Assembly (NCBI RefSeq): GCF_001431315.2
Contig: NZ_LKHV02000001.1
Location: 1,674,001 to 1,738,000, forward strand
DNA length: 64,000 nucleotides
Source: Candidatus Berkiella cookevillensis
GTDB lineage: Bacteria; Pseudomonadota; Gammaproteobacteria; Berkiellales; Berkiellaceae
Direction: 5' to 3'
Of the stretch, positions 43,167 through 52,113 are shown piece by piece. The translations under genes and the position numbers were made by a program. The notes under the pieces were generated by a model. It did not search any database. It was not told where the DNA came from and saw only the letters and a list, made by a program, of their open reading frames with translations. Each line of letters starts with the position of its first letter. Position 1 is the stretch's first letter.

Positions 43167-44452
43167 TACAATCTCCAAATCTGTATGCCATGTTTTTCAA
43201 ATTCTTTTTGATCGAGTGCTGATTTTACATCATAAATAATACGACAATTTGCAAAACATTTTGCATACTGTTGCGGCTCTTTTTCTAGAAATTCTTTATG
43301 TGATACACAAAGCACAATCGCATCAACATCTGTTATTTGATGCCACCCCACTAAGTTTACGCCATATTCTATTTTTGCTTCATCAACAGCTGCCACAGGA
43401 TCATGTACTAATACCTCAATATCATAAGATTGCAATTCATGAATCACATCAACAACCCGAGTATTTCGCACATCTGGGCAATCCTCTTTAAAAGTCAAAC
43501 CTAATACAGCCACTTTAGCGCCTTTTACATGACTGTCAGAACGAATCATTTGCTTCACAGTTTGTCCCGCAACATATTTCCCCATGTTGTCGTTAATACG
43601 ACGCCCTGCAAGTATCACTTCTGGACGATAGCCTAATTGCTTTGCTTTAAAGGTTAAATAGTAAGGATCGACGCCAATACAATGCCCGCCAACAAGCCCT
43701 GGGAAAAATGGCAAAAAATTCCATTTTGTACTTGCTGCCGCAATAACAGCCTTGCTATCAATACCAATTCTTTCAAAAATGATGGCAAGCTCATTCATCA
43801 ATGCAATATTTAAATCACGCTGCGTGTTTTCAATTACTTTTGCAGCCTCTGCAACTTTTATGCTTTCTGCTTTAAAAACACCAGCTTTGACAACAGAGCC
43901 ATAGACTTGCGCAACAATCTCTGTGGTTACCTCATCTTGACCTGATACGACTTTGGTTATGTTTTGAAAGGTTTTACTTTTATCGCCTGGATTAATTCGC
44001 TCTGGTGAATAACCAACGCTAAAATCAATCCCACCTTTAAGAGAAGATATTTTTTCTAGAATGGGTAAACATACTTCTTCCGTCACACCAGGGTATACCG
44101 TAGATTCATATACAACGATATCACCCTTTTTCAAAATACTCGCAACTGTTTCTGAGGACTGAACCAAACAAGTTAAATCTGGCTGGTTTGCCTTATCCAC
44201 AGGGGTCGGAACAGCAATAATATGAAAATTTGCTTTTCTCAGTGCTTCTTTCTGCGTTGTGAATTCAATTTTTGCTTCTTTTAATTCTTTCTCAGAAACA
44301 GCTTGAGTATGATCATGACCTTTAGAGAGCGCATTAATTCTTTTTTCATTGATATCAAAACCAATGACTTCTTGTGTTAAACCAAAGGCACATGCCACAG
44401 GCAATCCAACATAACCTAAGCCAATTACAGAAACTTTTCTTTTGGATTCCAC
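43166..44452 (-). CDS. UDP-sugar 6-dehydrogenase (TviB/WbpO-like)
   Basis: 428 residues from GTG 44452, with AAGGAGAG just upstream; longer frames add an atypical hydrophobic head. N-terminal Rossmann VSVIGLGYVGLPVACAFG, the YSPERINPGDK region, VAEAAKVIENTQRDLNIALMNE and the catalytic cysteine in GGHCIGVDPYYLTFKA. It resembles UDP-N-acetyl-hexosamine dehydrogenases. With the downstream epimerase it would make a UDP-hexuronic acid precursor; no glycosyltransferases are nearby. Confidence 0.88.
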   Translation of the reverse strand: MESKRKVSVIGLGYVGLPVACAFGLTQEVIGFDINEKRINALSKGHDHTQAVSEKELKEAKIEFTTQKEALRKANFHIIAVPTPVDKANQPDLTCLVQSSETVASILKKGDIVVYESTVYPGVTEEVCLPILEKISSLKGGIDFSVGYSPERINPGDKSKTFQNITKVVSGQDEVTTEIVAQVYGSVVKAGVFKAESIKVAEAAKVIENTQRDLNIALMNELAIIFERIGIDSKAVIAAASTKWNFLPFFPGLVGGHCIGVDPYYLTFKAKQLGYRPEVILAGRRINDNMGKYVAGQTVKQMIRSDSHVKGAKVAVLGLTFKEDCPDVRNTRVVDVIHELQSYDIEVLVHDPVAAVDEAKIEYGVNLVGWHQITDVDAIVLCVSHKEFLEKEPQQYAKCFANCRIIYDVKSALDQKEFEKHGIQIWRL

Positions 44453-44861
44453 CGTCCTCTCCTTAGCATTCTTTATTTTTATAACTACTTGCATACATAC
44501 AGTGCATATCAATGAGAGCAGAAAATCAACCACTTCTCACGCTGTAAAGTGGGATTTTCTATTCACTTCACTCATATTAAAAAAGTTTTATCTAATGTGA
44601 CCACAATATAGCATCCATAAATTATAACCACACTGCTTTTTTGACGGTAATTTGTCATCCGAATCGCTTTTTTGATAAGACATGTATTTGGCATGAGTGC
44701 TAGCTTCAATATATTTTTAAAAATCAAGCATATAAACTCCAATTTCTGATATTCAAGCTCATTTTTTAGTTAGAAAACTTGTTTGTTCGATGGTTTATGC
44801 TAACTTAGTGCATGATTTGAGGATATAATCTTACAAATTTTATAGACACTTATTAATCAAT
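44453..44861. other. Intergenic region upstream of the sugar-nucleotide genes and RDD gene
   Basis: About 400 bp between divergent genes with no convincing ORF. It contains a partial copy of a block also present near 42003 (AAGTGGGATTT then TTC-CACT-like text, at about 44547-44575). AT-rich sequence before 44862 (for example TTGAGGATATAATCTTAC at about 44816) may supply the RDD promoter. Confidence 0.3.
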
Positions 44862-45329
44862 ATGTTTACTAACACACTTATAAATACATCCCCTCATCTA
44901 CCAGCCTCTGTGTTTCGGCGCTTAGCAGCATTTGTATATGATGCTTTTATTGTCTTTTCCCTTGCTATTCTTGCAACTGCTTTTGCATTGATTTTGAATG
45001 AAGGTCAATCCTTTCAGAACGTTCAATATTTATTTCTGAGTTATTTATTTATAGTCATTGCCAGCTTTTTAACCTGGTTTTGGCAAAGAAGCGGTCAAAC
45101 ATTAGGCATGCTTTCATGGAAAATTAAGGTTGTTCAATCAGATTTAAGACCGCTGACTTGGAGAAAAGCGTGGATGAGACTATTGATTGCCATACCTTTC
45201 TCGCTGCTGTTTGGCATAACCTGGCTATGGTGTTTTTTTGATAAGCAGAAGCAAAGTTTGCATGATAGAATTTGCGGCACTCAGGTCATTCATTACGCTC
45301 AACCGCCTAAAAGCAGGAAAAAACGGTAG
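44862..45329 (+). CDS. RDD family membrane protein
   Basis: 155 residues with three membrane helices. The family's Arg/Asp signature is present at FRRLAAFVYDAFIVF, with GQTLGMLSWKIKVVQ and LHDRICGTQVIHY later. RDD proteins are small inner-membrane proteins, some linked to Na+/H+ exchange. It stands alone, with a hairpin terminator directly at its end. Confidence 0.88.
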   Translation: MFTNTLINTSPHLPASVFRRLAAFVYDAFIVFSLAILATAFALILNEGQSFQNVQYLFLSYLFIVIASFLTWFWQRSGQTLGMLSWKIKVVQSDLRPLTWRKAWMRLLIAIPFSLLFGITWLWCFFDKQKQSLHDRICGTQVIHYAQPPKSRKKR

Positions 45330-45349
45330 GGTGCTCCCCACCGTTTTTT
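45317..45349. terminator. Bidirectional intrinsic terminator
   Basis: An A run, then CGGTAGGG, a TGCT loop, CCCCACCG, then TTTTTT. The stem has one bulged A. The A and T tracts on both sides allow termination of both the RDD gene (plus) and the convergent MFS gene (minus). Confidence 0.85.
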
Positions 45350-45353
45350 AAAT

Positions 45354-46556
45354 CTATTTTTGAAAACGATAAATCACTTTCAAAACAATCATCATAAAAA
45401 GCAGTACAGCCAAAATACTTAAGGGCAACAATCCAAGCCATGCTTGTGGAAACAACTGTAATAAAGCAACGCCCACAGCTCCCACACTCATATTAATAAA
45501 ATTCATCATACTGGCAGCACTTGCCTTGTCGTCACAGCTGCTGCTTGACAGCACAGAAGCATTCGCCATTACTAGGGTTAAAGATGCATTGATCATCATC
45601 ATTGGCAGCAATAAAGTTATAATACTCATATGCATATAGAAGCCTACCAGCATCACAACTGCACTCAACAGTCCAAAAACTATGCCATATTTGATCACAA
45701 TATTTGCAGCATATTTTTGATTTAATTTATTTGCACACCAAGAACCAAGCAATATCCCTAAAGGTGGTATAACACTTAAAACACCAAATTGAGACTCATC
45801 CATCTGCAAAACATCCATACAAATAAAGGGGCTTGCCGCACTATACATATAGATAATTGCAGTACATCCTCCCATCAACATCGCATAAGAGACAACCTTT
45901 TGATTTTTTGAAACCACTAAAAGCCCATCTGCAATGCTTTTTAACTCCAAGCACTTTATCCTCAAGAATACTGGCTCTTTCAAAAACAAAGTAGCTAAAC
46001 AAAACATAAAAATGCCATAGGCAAATAAAAAATAAAAACAACTTTGCCAGTCAAAAATTTCACATAAAAATCCGCCTAAAAACAATGAAACACCAGGTAA
46101 AATTGCAAATGCCATCATCATTTTTGAAGCAATCGTACGCGCAGCAGATTGTTCATAAAAGTCATTTAAAAGTGTATATGCCATCATCAAACCAACACTT
46201 GCGCCCAGTGCCATGATAAAACGACCAATTAATAACAACAAAAACAATTCTGTGTGATAAGAGACAATACAAAAGGCAGTCCCGAAAAGCTGTAAGGTAA
46301 TTCCAAATTTTAATGCCGGCAAACGACCAAAACGATTGGCGATCGGACCATAGGGCAATTGACCAAGCGCATAGCCAACCAAATAAAGGCTTACCGCCAA
46401 TTGAGCCGCCGCATTAGACACACCAAAAAAATCTGAAATACTAGGCAATGCAGGCGTAAATAAAACCGCACATACCGTACCAAAAGAAATTAAGAGAACC
46501 AGCATGAGTACATGTGGTTTTTTTGCGATATCGTTGCCGACGGTTGTGCTAATCAT
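45354..46556 (-). CDS. Bcr/CflA-type MFS drug exporter
   Basis: 400 residues, 12 predicted membrane helices. Motif A is at YGPIANRFGRLPALKFG, preceded by LYLVGYALGQLP, typical of the Bcr/CflA drug:H+ antiporter group. Substrate unknown. It is divergent from a LysR gene 118 nt away, its likely regulator. Confidence 0.88.
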   Translation of the reverse strand: MISTTVGNDIAKKPHVLMLVLLISFGTVCAVLFTPALPSISDFFGVSNAAAQLAVSLYLVGYALGQLPYGPIANRFGRLPALKFGITLQLFGTAFCIVSYHTELFLLLLIGRFIMALGASVGLMMAYTLLNDFYEQSAARTIASKMMMAFAILPGVSLFLGGFLCEIFDWQSCFYFLFAYGIFMFCLATLFLKEPVFLRIKCLELKSIADGLLVVSKNQKVVSYAMLMGGCTAIIYMYSAASPFICMDVLQMDESQFGVLSVIPPLGILLGSWCANKLNQKYAANIVIKYGIVFGLLSAVVMLVGFYMHMSIITLLLPMMMINASLTLVMANASVLSSSSCDDKASAASMMNFINMSVGAVGVALLQLFPQAWLGLLPLSILAVLLFMMIVLKVIYRFQK

Positions 46557-46646
46557 AATAAGACCCTATGCATTCATAAACTAAAACTAATCTTGCTTAC
46601 TCACTATGGTATAGGCCTTGATAAAACATAACAATACGCTATATTA

Positions 46647-46660
46647 TTAACTATTGTTAA
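46647..46660. promoter_or_regulatory. Candidate LysR-type operator
   Basis: TTAAC-TATT-GTTAA, a 5-bp interrupted palindrome, lies 14 nt before the LysR ATG (46675) and in the divergent promoter of the MFS gene. Regulators of this family bind such dyads to repress themselves and activate the neighbour. Confidence 0.4.
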
Positions 46661-46674
46661 CATTAAGTTTACAT

Positions 46675-47571
46675 ATGAAGTTAAAATTAGAGCAATTACA
46701 CTTATTCAAACAAGTTGCAGATTCTAATAGTTTCACGGCAGCAGCAACGATATTAGGTATATCTAAGGTAGCGGTTAGCAAACAAATTGCTCAACTAGAA
46801 CTGATTCTTAAAGTGCCATTATTTGAACGCACGACACGAAAGTTAGCACTTACCCCACAAGGCGAAATGCTCTATCAGCATAGCGTAGCAGTACTGCAAC
46901 AAGTACAAAATTTAGAAGATGCCTTTTCTGCTTTACAAAGCACGCCAAGCGGTAATGTACGAATCATGGTTACGCCTCATTTTGCTGAATATTTTCTGCT
47001 CCCTCATTTACCTGAGTTTTTAAGCACTTATCCTGAAGTAAAAATTGAGATCTTACTAGAAGAACGTTTTCCGCATTTAGAAAAAGAAAATATTGATATT
47101 TTCATGGGTTCAAGCATGCCTGGCTATGATAATTTAGTGCGAAAACAAATAGCACAAACCCGCTATGTGCTCTGCGCCTCACCTCAATACCTTGAAAGAT
47201 ATGGTACACCGCACACCCCTAAAGATCTCATCAAACATCGTTATTTAACCCATACTATGCGCAGACCCAGTGATGTAATTCATTTTTCAAAAGGAGAAGA
47301 TCTCAAAGTCTCTCCTATTCTCAGTCTCAACGACACAAAAGCATTACTACAATGCGCCATTAATCATATGGGGATCGTTAAACTGCATGATTATGTGGTT
47401 CAAGAAATGCTCTGTCAAAAAAAGCTTATAGCGCTTTTACCTTCTTACCATGAAGAGACAATCCCTATTTATCTTTTTTATACCTATAGAAAATTTTTAC
47501 CGAATACAATGAGAGTGTTGCTAGATTTTATTGAAGCAAAAATGCATTGTCAGGATAAAATGAGACAATAA
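46675..47571 (+). CDS. LysR-family transcriptional regulator
   Basis: 298 residues from ATG 46675 (MKLKLEQLHLFKQVADSNSFTAAA). The N-terminal winged HTH (SFTAAATILGISKVAVSKQIAQLE, FERTTRKLALTPQGEMLY) and the C-terminal periplasmic-binding-like domain are complete. The longer TTG-started frame is less likely. It probably controls the divergent Bcr/CflA exporter. Confidence 0.9.
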   Translation: MKLKLEQLHLFKQVADSNSFTAAATILGISKVAVSKQIAQLELILKVPLFERTTRKLALTPQGEMLYQHSVAVLQQVQNLEDAFSALQSTPSGNVRIMVTPHFAEYFLLPHLPEFLSTYPEVKIEILLEERFPHLEKENIDIFMGSSMPGYDNLVRKQIAQTRYVLCASPQYLERYGTPHTPKDLIKHRYLTHTMRRPSDVIHFSKGEDLKVSPILSLNDTKALLQCAINHMGIVKLHDYVVQEMLCQKKLIALLPSYHEETIPIYLFYTYRKFLPNTMRVLLDFIEAKMHCQDKMRQ

Positions 47572-47590
47572 AAATACAGGACAGCCATAT
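47571..47590 (+). repeat. Inverted repeat flanking the REP transposase, left
   Basis: Contains CAGGACAGCCA. Its complement TGGCTGTCCTG occurs at 48821-48831, on the other side of the tyrosine transposase gene, and a near copy (TGACTGTCCTGG) at about 52087. These could be the recognition ends of the element. Confidence 0.45.
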
Positions 47591-47732
47591 GTATTTTTAG
47601 CAAAAAATTATCATTCATATCTATCGATATAATCATACAATTCTGACATGCAAATTAATTAAATTTCAAAAAAGGTAAAATAATCTGTTTTTTCTATTGG
47701 AGATTGAGTAATTGTATAAAGTGAGGAATAAG

Positions 47733-48752
47733 TTAAGCTATCGCTTGAGGATTATTGTATATTTTCTTTGCTTGAGTAATGCCTTTTAAAGCTTTCTTTC
47801 TCTCTTTACCAAAATTAAGTAGTAAAATTTCACTTCCCACTGCATGAGCAAAGCTTTTAGCTAAATTTTTGACTAATGAAATCCAATTCATGGGTTCGAA
47901 TTGCAATCTGCTTAAAATGGGCGCTAGATGTTCTGGAATAGAACCAGCTTCTTTATCATCTCGAATCACTCTGCCTGTATAGTCCACAAGCTCTAGATAA
48001 TCAATAAGTTTAAAATCAATGGCATGTGAATGATTCGTTGCGATGTTTGCAAAAGGCACTAAGAACTTGGGTTGGGCGAGGCTATTATATATATCTACTT
48101 TTTCGCGCTTAAGCTGTTTAATGGATTTTGGCTTATTGATTTTTAATTGCTTAGAAATATGCTGAATGCGTTCATAAATAGAGGTAAATTCCGATTCTTC
48201 CGGTGTCTTTGTAATCCCAGCTCTGACAGGATTTAAATCAACATAAACCATTGCGCTCAACAACGCACCTTCATCTAATAGAGCTTGGGACTTAAAGCGG
48301 CCTTCCCAAAATCGCCCAGCGGTATCATCTTCTTCGTTTACATCGCGTGCGATTCGTTCATTTAAGCAACGCATAAACCAGCTGATGCTGGTGAGTCGCT
48401 CTTTCCAAAGTTGAATTTTTTGCTTTAAATGCTTATTTCCTTCGGCATCTTTGGGGAAAATAGCTGCCCAACGACGGATGATTTCTGCTTCTGACCACGC
48501 TTGCGCTTGTGTTTCTTCCACATATAACACAACATGATAATGATTACTCATGATGGCATAAGCGCAGATTTTGATAGCAAAGATATCGGCTAAATATTTT
48601 AATCGATTGACAATCCACGCTTTACGATGCGAATAATCTTTCTGTGTTAGTTCATCAAAACCGCACAAAAAGCTGCGACGCACACAGCGGTTCATGACGT
48701 GATAGTACGGCGTTGCATTCAAATCAATTTGTTCTGAGCGAGCTAAAGTCAT
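47733..48752 (-). CDS. REP-associated tyrosine (Y1) transposase
   Basis: A 339-residue HUH-type transposase related to IS200/TnpA-REP. PYYHVMNRCVRRSFL at the start, HUH motif AIMSNHYHVVLYVEE and YVDLNPVRAGI later. The family moves or maintains short extragenic palindromes. It is longer than typical RayT proteins because of a C-terminal extension of about 150 residues. CAGGACAGCCA inverted repeats flank the gene, and palindrome-rich intergenic DNA occurs elsewhere in the window. Confidence 0.88.
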   Translation of the reverse strand: MTLARSEQIDLNATPYYHVMNRCVRRSFLCGFDELTQKDYSHRKAWIVNRLKYLADIFAIKICAYAIMSNHYHVVLYVEETQAQAWSEAEIIRRWAAIFPKDAEGNKHLKQKIQLWKERLTSISWFMRCLNERIARDVNEEDDTAGRFWEGRFKSQALLDEGALLSAMVYVDLNPVRAGITKTPEESEFTSIYERIQHISKQLKINKPKSIKQLKREKVDIYNSLAQPKFLVPFANIATNHSHAIDFKLIDYLELVDYTGRVIRDDKEAGSIPEHLAPILSRLQFEPMNWISLVKNLAKSFAHAVGSEILLLNFGKERKKALKGITQAKKIYNNPQAIA

Positions 48753-48838
48753 AACTTAAAAAATATCCCTATTACTGAAAGGAATTCTAGCTCAAAAATT
48801 TTGGGTGAAGCAACTTAATGTGGCTGTCCTGAATTTTA

Positions 48839-51800
48839 TTATCTGAAGCGCTGCTTGCTGTTCTCTTTTACCTCTTCAGCAGAACGCACTTCTTTCAGTA
48901 TAGCTTCTCCCGCCTTCTGAATAGCTGCTGCATTCCGTGGATCTTTTAAATCAGGGTACACCGTTTCTAAATTTTGCTTTTGTGCTTTAATCATTTTATC
49001 CATACCTGATTCACGACTATTGTGTTCTCGACCAATTTCACTTTCTATTTTTGTCAAAATAGCATAAATTTTCACAGCTTTTTCATCTGGACCTTTGTCT
49101 TTTAAATTCGTAATGCAATCACTGAGTAATTTTATCTGCGCCTCTCGCTCTTTTCCCTTACCAAACATAGCCTTACCCGCATCTTTATGTAAATTAGACA
49201 TCCATCTTCCAACCGTAACAGAAGACTGGCTTCTACTATGCTCTTCATATAACGACTTAATACCTTTTTCATCTTTAGCAAGAAAATTTTCTATTCCTTC
49301 CAGTGCTTTCTGTTGATGTTTTTGTGCTCCCTCTCTAGCTTTAGCTAGATTTAATTGATGTTGCTCTTGTGCAAAAGAAATAAATTTACCTAAAAAATCA
49401 TGATTGCTTGTCAGGACTCCACTTGGAGGCATGCCACCAGCAGCAATAGCGGCAACCTTTTTAGGATCATTAAGGATCTCAGTCATAGCCGCAATCATTT
49501 TCTGCTTATCCATAACAACACCTTGAGAATTTTTAATGTCCCCTGGATAATTATTGATGATTTTTACAAGCGCCCCTAGATTGTTTGCAGATTGGACGCT
49601 TGCGGTAAGTGCTGCCTCTCTAGCTTGAGTGGCTAGATTTAATTGATGTTGCCCTTGTACAAAAGACATAAATTTACCGTAAAAACCATGATTTCCTGTC
49701 AGGTTTGCATCTCGCACTGCATCTTGACTCATACCTTTAGCAGCAACAATAGTGGCAACCTCTTTGGGATCATTAAGGATCTTAGTCATAGCCGCAATCA
49801 TTTTCTGCTTATCCATAACAATACCTTGAGAGTTTTTAATGTCCCATGGATAATCATTGATGGCTTTTACAAGCGTCCCTAGATTATTTGCAGATTGGAC
49901 GCTTGCGGTAAGTGCTTCTTCTCTAGCTTTAGTGGCTAAATTTAATTGATGTTGCTCTTGTACAAAAGACATAAATTTACCGTAAAAACCATGATTTCCT
50001 GTCAGGTTTGCATCTCGCACTGCATCTTGACTCATACCTTTAGCAGCAACAATAGTGGCAACCTCTTTGGGATCATTAAGGATCTTAGTCATAGCCGCAA
50101 TCATTTTCTGCTTATCCATAACAATACCTTGAGAGTTTTTAATGTCCCATGGATAATCATTGATGGCTTTTACAAGCGTCCCTAGATTGTTTGCAGATTG
50201 GACTCTTGCGGTAAGCACTTGAGAATCTCGAAGCTCTTGAGCATCTCGAAACGCTTGCGGATTAATCTTTCTTTCACGCAAGTAATTATCGGTCATCATT
50301 CTTACTTCTGAGCTCAAATTAGGTTGCATGTCTAATTTAGTGTATAATTGATCTAATATCTGCGGCATTGTTGGGCGCATTTTAGGATCAGGATTGAGTA
50401 TACGCCTATAAAAATCCTCCCCCATTTTGAGACCAAAATCATGTTCAAACATTTTTCCAATAGAATATATATCTGATGCTTTTGAAAATGTTGCAGGATT
50501 CCTTCCATAAACATTACCATTGATTATCTGTACAATCTCTGGTGCACAATAGATGGGAGATCCTTTTGCTCCACCAATAATTTTATCTTGACCAGGTGCT
50601 AATACCATGGAAAACCCAAAATCAATTGCACCTATGACAATATTTTCTCCCTTTACATTAGCCATAAAATTTTCTGGTTTGATATCAGCATGTATAATGT
50701 TTTTATCATGTAATACTTTTATAGCTTCAGCGGCTTTAATTGCCAATAATAACCGTTGGGAGTCAGGGAGATCTTTGCGAGGTGCACCTCTCTTTTTGCC
50801 CATGTAAAGCTCTTCAAAAAGCTCGTTTCCCTCTTTTAATTTCATAACGGTATATAATTTGTTTTGTGCATATTGCCCTTTAAAAGTCTTTCCATATACT
50901 CGATCTGCCTCACCTTGTAATTCACCAAGCATTTTCATGATTTTTACTTCAGAATCTAAATCTCCACGTTTTGTTCTTCCTTCAACTTTTACAGCAAAAT
51001 TCTCTCCATTCATATTTTGAACTGTTTTTACTTTTCCAAAAGCACCTTCCCCCAAACACGATCCTGTTTTAATTGCATAAATAGCATCTCCTACTTTAAT
51101 AAAAGAACAACCCAATCCATTTGTTTTTTTATCACATTTTGTGGTGCTTGGATTTTTCTCAAAATATTGAATAGCCTTAGCCCAATCCATAGGCTCTACC
51201 TTAAACAAACCATCTTTGGTCGCCGGAAGTGCTTGTTCATATCTAGGAGGAGATACTGGTGGAGAATAGGTTTGTTGTGGGTATCCTGGGTATTGTGGCT
51301 GTTGTGTCAGAATTGGCGCTTTGCTCGCAAATTTTCTTATTGCTTCAAAATAAGTTGGCGGCGGATTCCGATCTCTAGGTACTATAACAGTTGTGCCTGA
51401 AGGTACTTTACTTATGTTATGCGTAGAATCATCTACTAACATTGTATCTTCTCTTCTTAATCCTACACCGTGCTTATTAAAATGTTGTATTGCTGCTGTA
51501 ATATGCTGCTCTTTGCCATCAGGTGAGCCGTCTGGTTTACCATGACTTGGATAACCGCCAACAATACAAATTTGCTGTATGTATTTGTCTTCAAGTCCCA
51601 ATTTTTTCAAGGTAGGTAATACCACTTCGGGATAGTGTGTAAAAGATGTGATCGCAATTTTATGGCCATTATCGATTGCTTCACGAATTGTTTGTGCCAT
51701 TTCCGCACCATTTTTAAGTCCATCAGCACTCGCTAAGAATGCCTCTATTGTCTCTAATGATGCGCCACTACTCTTTGGCACAGCTTGATCAGTGCGCATA

Positions 51801-51946
51801 TTTTTAAAGGTGCCATCTTGCTGCAGTACCTGTACGCCTGGCTCGGTATCATTTGCTCTCACTCCACGCCCCCTCATGGCAGCGTGGAAATGACCATTCA
51901 CGATAGTCTGGTCAAAATCAAAGCAAATTAGTTTAGTTCCAGGCAT
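48839..51946 (-). CDS. HAD-domain/Ser-Thr kinase multidomain protein, putative effector
   Basis: 1,035 residues. N-terminal HAD-like phosphatase domain (1-205): FDFDQT with D10 and D12, motif II near T100, acidic VDDS (171-174). A Pro/Gln/Tyr linker (about 212-236) leads to a complete eukaryotic-type kinase: GEGAFGKV (299-306), K320, E333, HADIKPEN (419-426, D421), DFG (442-444), APE (468-470). Then come three copies of a 101-residue module (starting near 582, 683 and 784), and a C-terminal domain (about 874-1035) shared with the next gene. All catalytic residues are present, so kinase activity is likely. HADIK instead of HRDxK marks a non-RD kinase. No signal peptide. Host-directed secretion is inference. 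Confidence 0.85.
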   Translation of the reverse strand: MPGTKLICFDFDQTIVNGHFHAAMRGRGVRANDTEPGVQVLQQDGTFKNMRTDQAVPKSSGASLETIEAFLASADGLKNGAEMAQTIREAIDNGHKIAITSFTHYPEVVLPTLKKLGLEDKYIQQICIVGGYPSHGKPDGSPDGKEQHITAAIQHFNKHGVGLRREDTMLVDDSTHNISKVPSGTTVIVPRDRNPPPTYFEAIRKFASKAPILTQQPQYPGYPQQTYSPPVSPPRYEQALPATKDGLFKVEPMDWAKAIQYFEKNPSTTKCDKKTNGLGCSFIKVGDAIYAIKTGSCLGEGAFGKVKTVQNMNGENFAVKVEGRTKRGDLDSEVKIMKMLGELQGEADRVYGKTFKGQYAQNKLYTVMKLKEGNELFEELYMGKKRGAPRKDLPDSQRLLLAIKAAEAIKVLHDKNIIHADIKPENFMANVKGENIVIGAIDFGFSMVLAPGQDKIIGGAKGSPIYCAPEIVQIINGNVYGRNPATFSKASDIYSIGKMFEHDFGLKMGEDFYRRILNPDPKMRPTMPQILDQLYTKLDMQPNLSSEVRMMTDNYLRERKINPQAFRDAQELRDSQVLTARVQSANNLGTLVKAINDYPWDIKNSQGIVMDKQKMIAAMTKILNDPKEVATIVAAKGMSQDAVRDANLTGNHGFYGKFMSFVQEQHQLNLATKAREEALTASVQSANNLGTLVKAINDYPWDIKNSQGIVMDKQKMIAAMTKILNDPKEVATIVAAKGMSQDAVRDANLTGNHGFYGKFMSFVQGQHQLNLATQAREAALTASVQSANNLGALVKIINNYPGDIKNSQGVVMDKQKMIAAMTEILNDPKKVAAIAAGGMPPSGVLTSNHDFLGKFISFAQEQHQLNLAKAREGAQKHQQKALEGIENFLAKDEKGIKSLYEEHSRSQSSVTVGRWMSNLHKDAGKAMFGKGKEREAQIKLLSDCITNLKDKGPDEKAVKIYAILTKIESEIGREHNSRESGMDKMIKAQKQNLETVYPDLKDPRNAAAIQKAGEAILKEVRSAEEVKENSKQRFR
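49340..50215. repeat. Three tandem 303-bp coding repeats
   Basis: Within the HAD-kinase gene, VQSANNLG recurs every 101 codons. The two units covering 49616-49921 and 49922-50220 (approximate limits) are nearly identical at the DNA level, and the third (about 49330-49615) is diverged and shorter at GGMPPSGVL. The near identity points to recent unequal crossing-over or replication slippage, so copy number may vary between strains. Confidence 0.85.
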
Positions 51947-52113
51947 AAAACACCTCTTAAATCGCTATAGAACGACTGTAATACACAGATTTTCTCAAGA
52001 TGCATCACAACAGTTTTGCATACTTATTTAGTCTCGACTCCTTAAATGCAAGAAAGTTTCAATTAATGGCGAACTAATGAGCAGCAACTTAATATGACTG
52101 TCCTGGATTTTAT

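Noticed and set aside
49643-50185. Two nearly identical 79-residue plus-strand ORFs inside the HAD-kinase gene
   Set aside because: They are antisense shadows of the tandem 303-bp repeats; their identity reflects the repeats of the real gene, and they lack ribosome-binding sites.
49340-50215. CRISPR-like periodic repeats
   Set aside because: The period is 303 bp, in frame and protein-coding; no short repeat-spacer array exists anywhere in the window.
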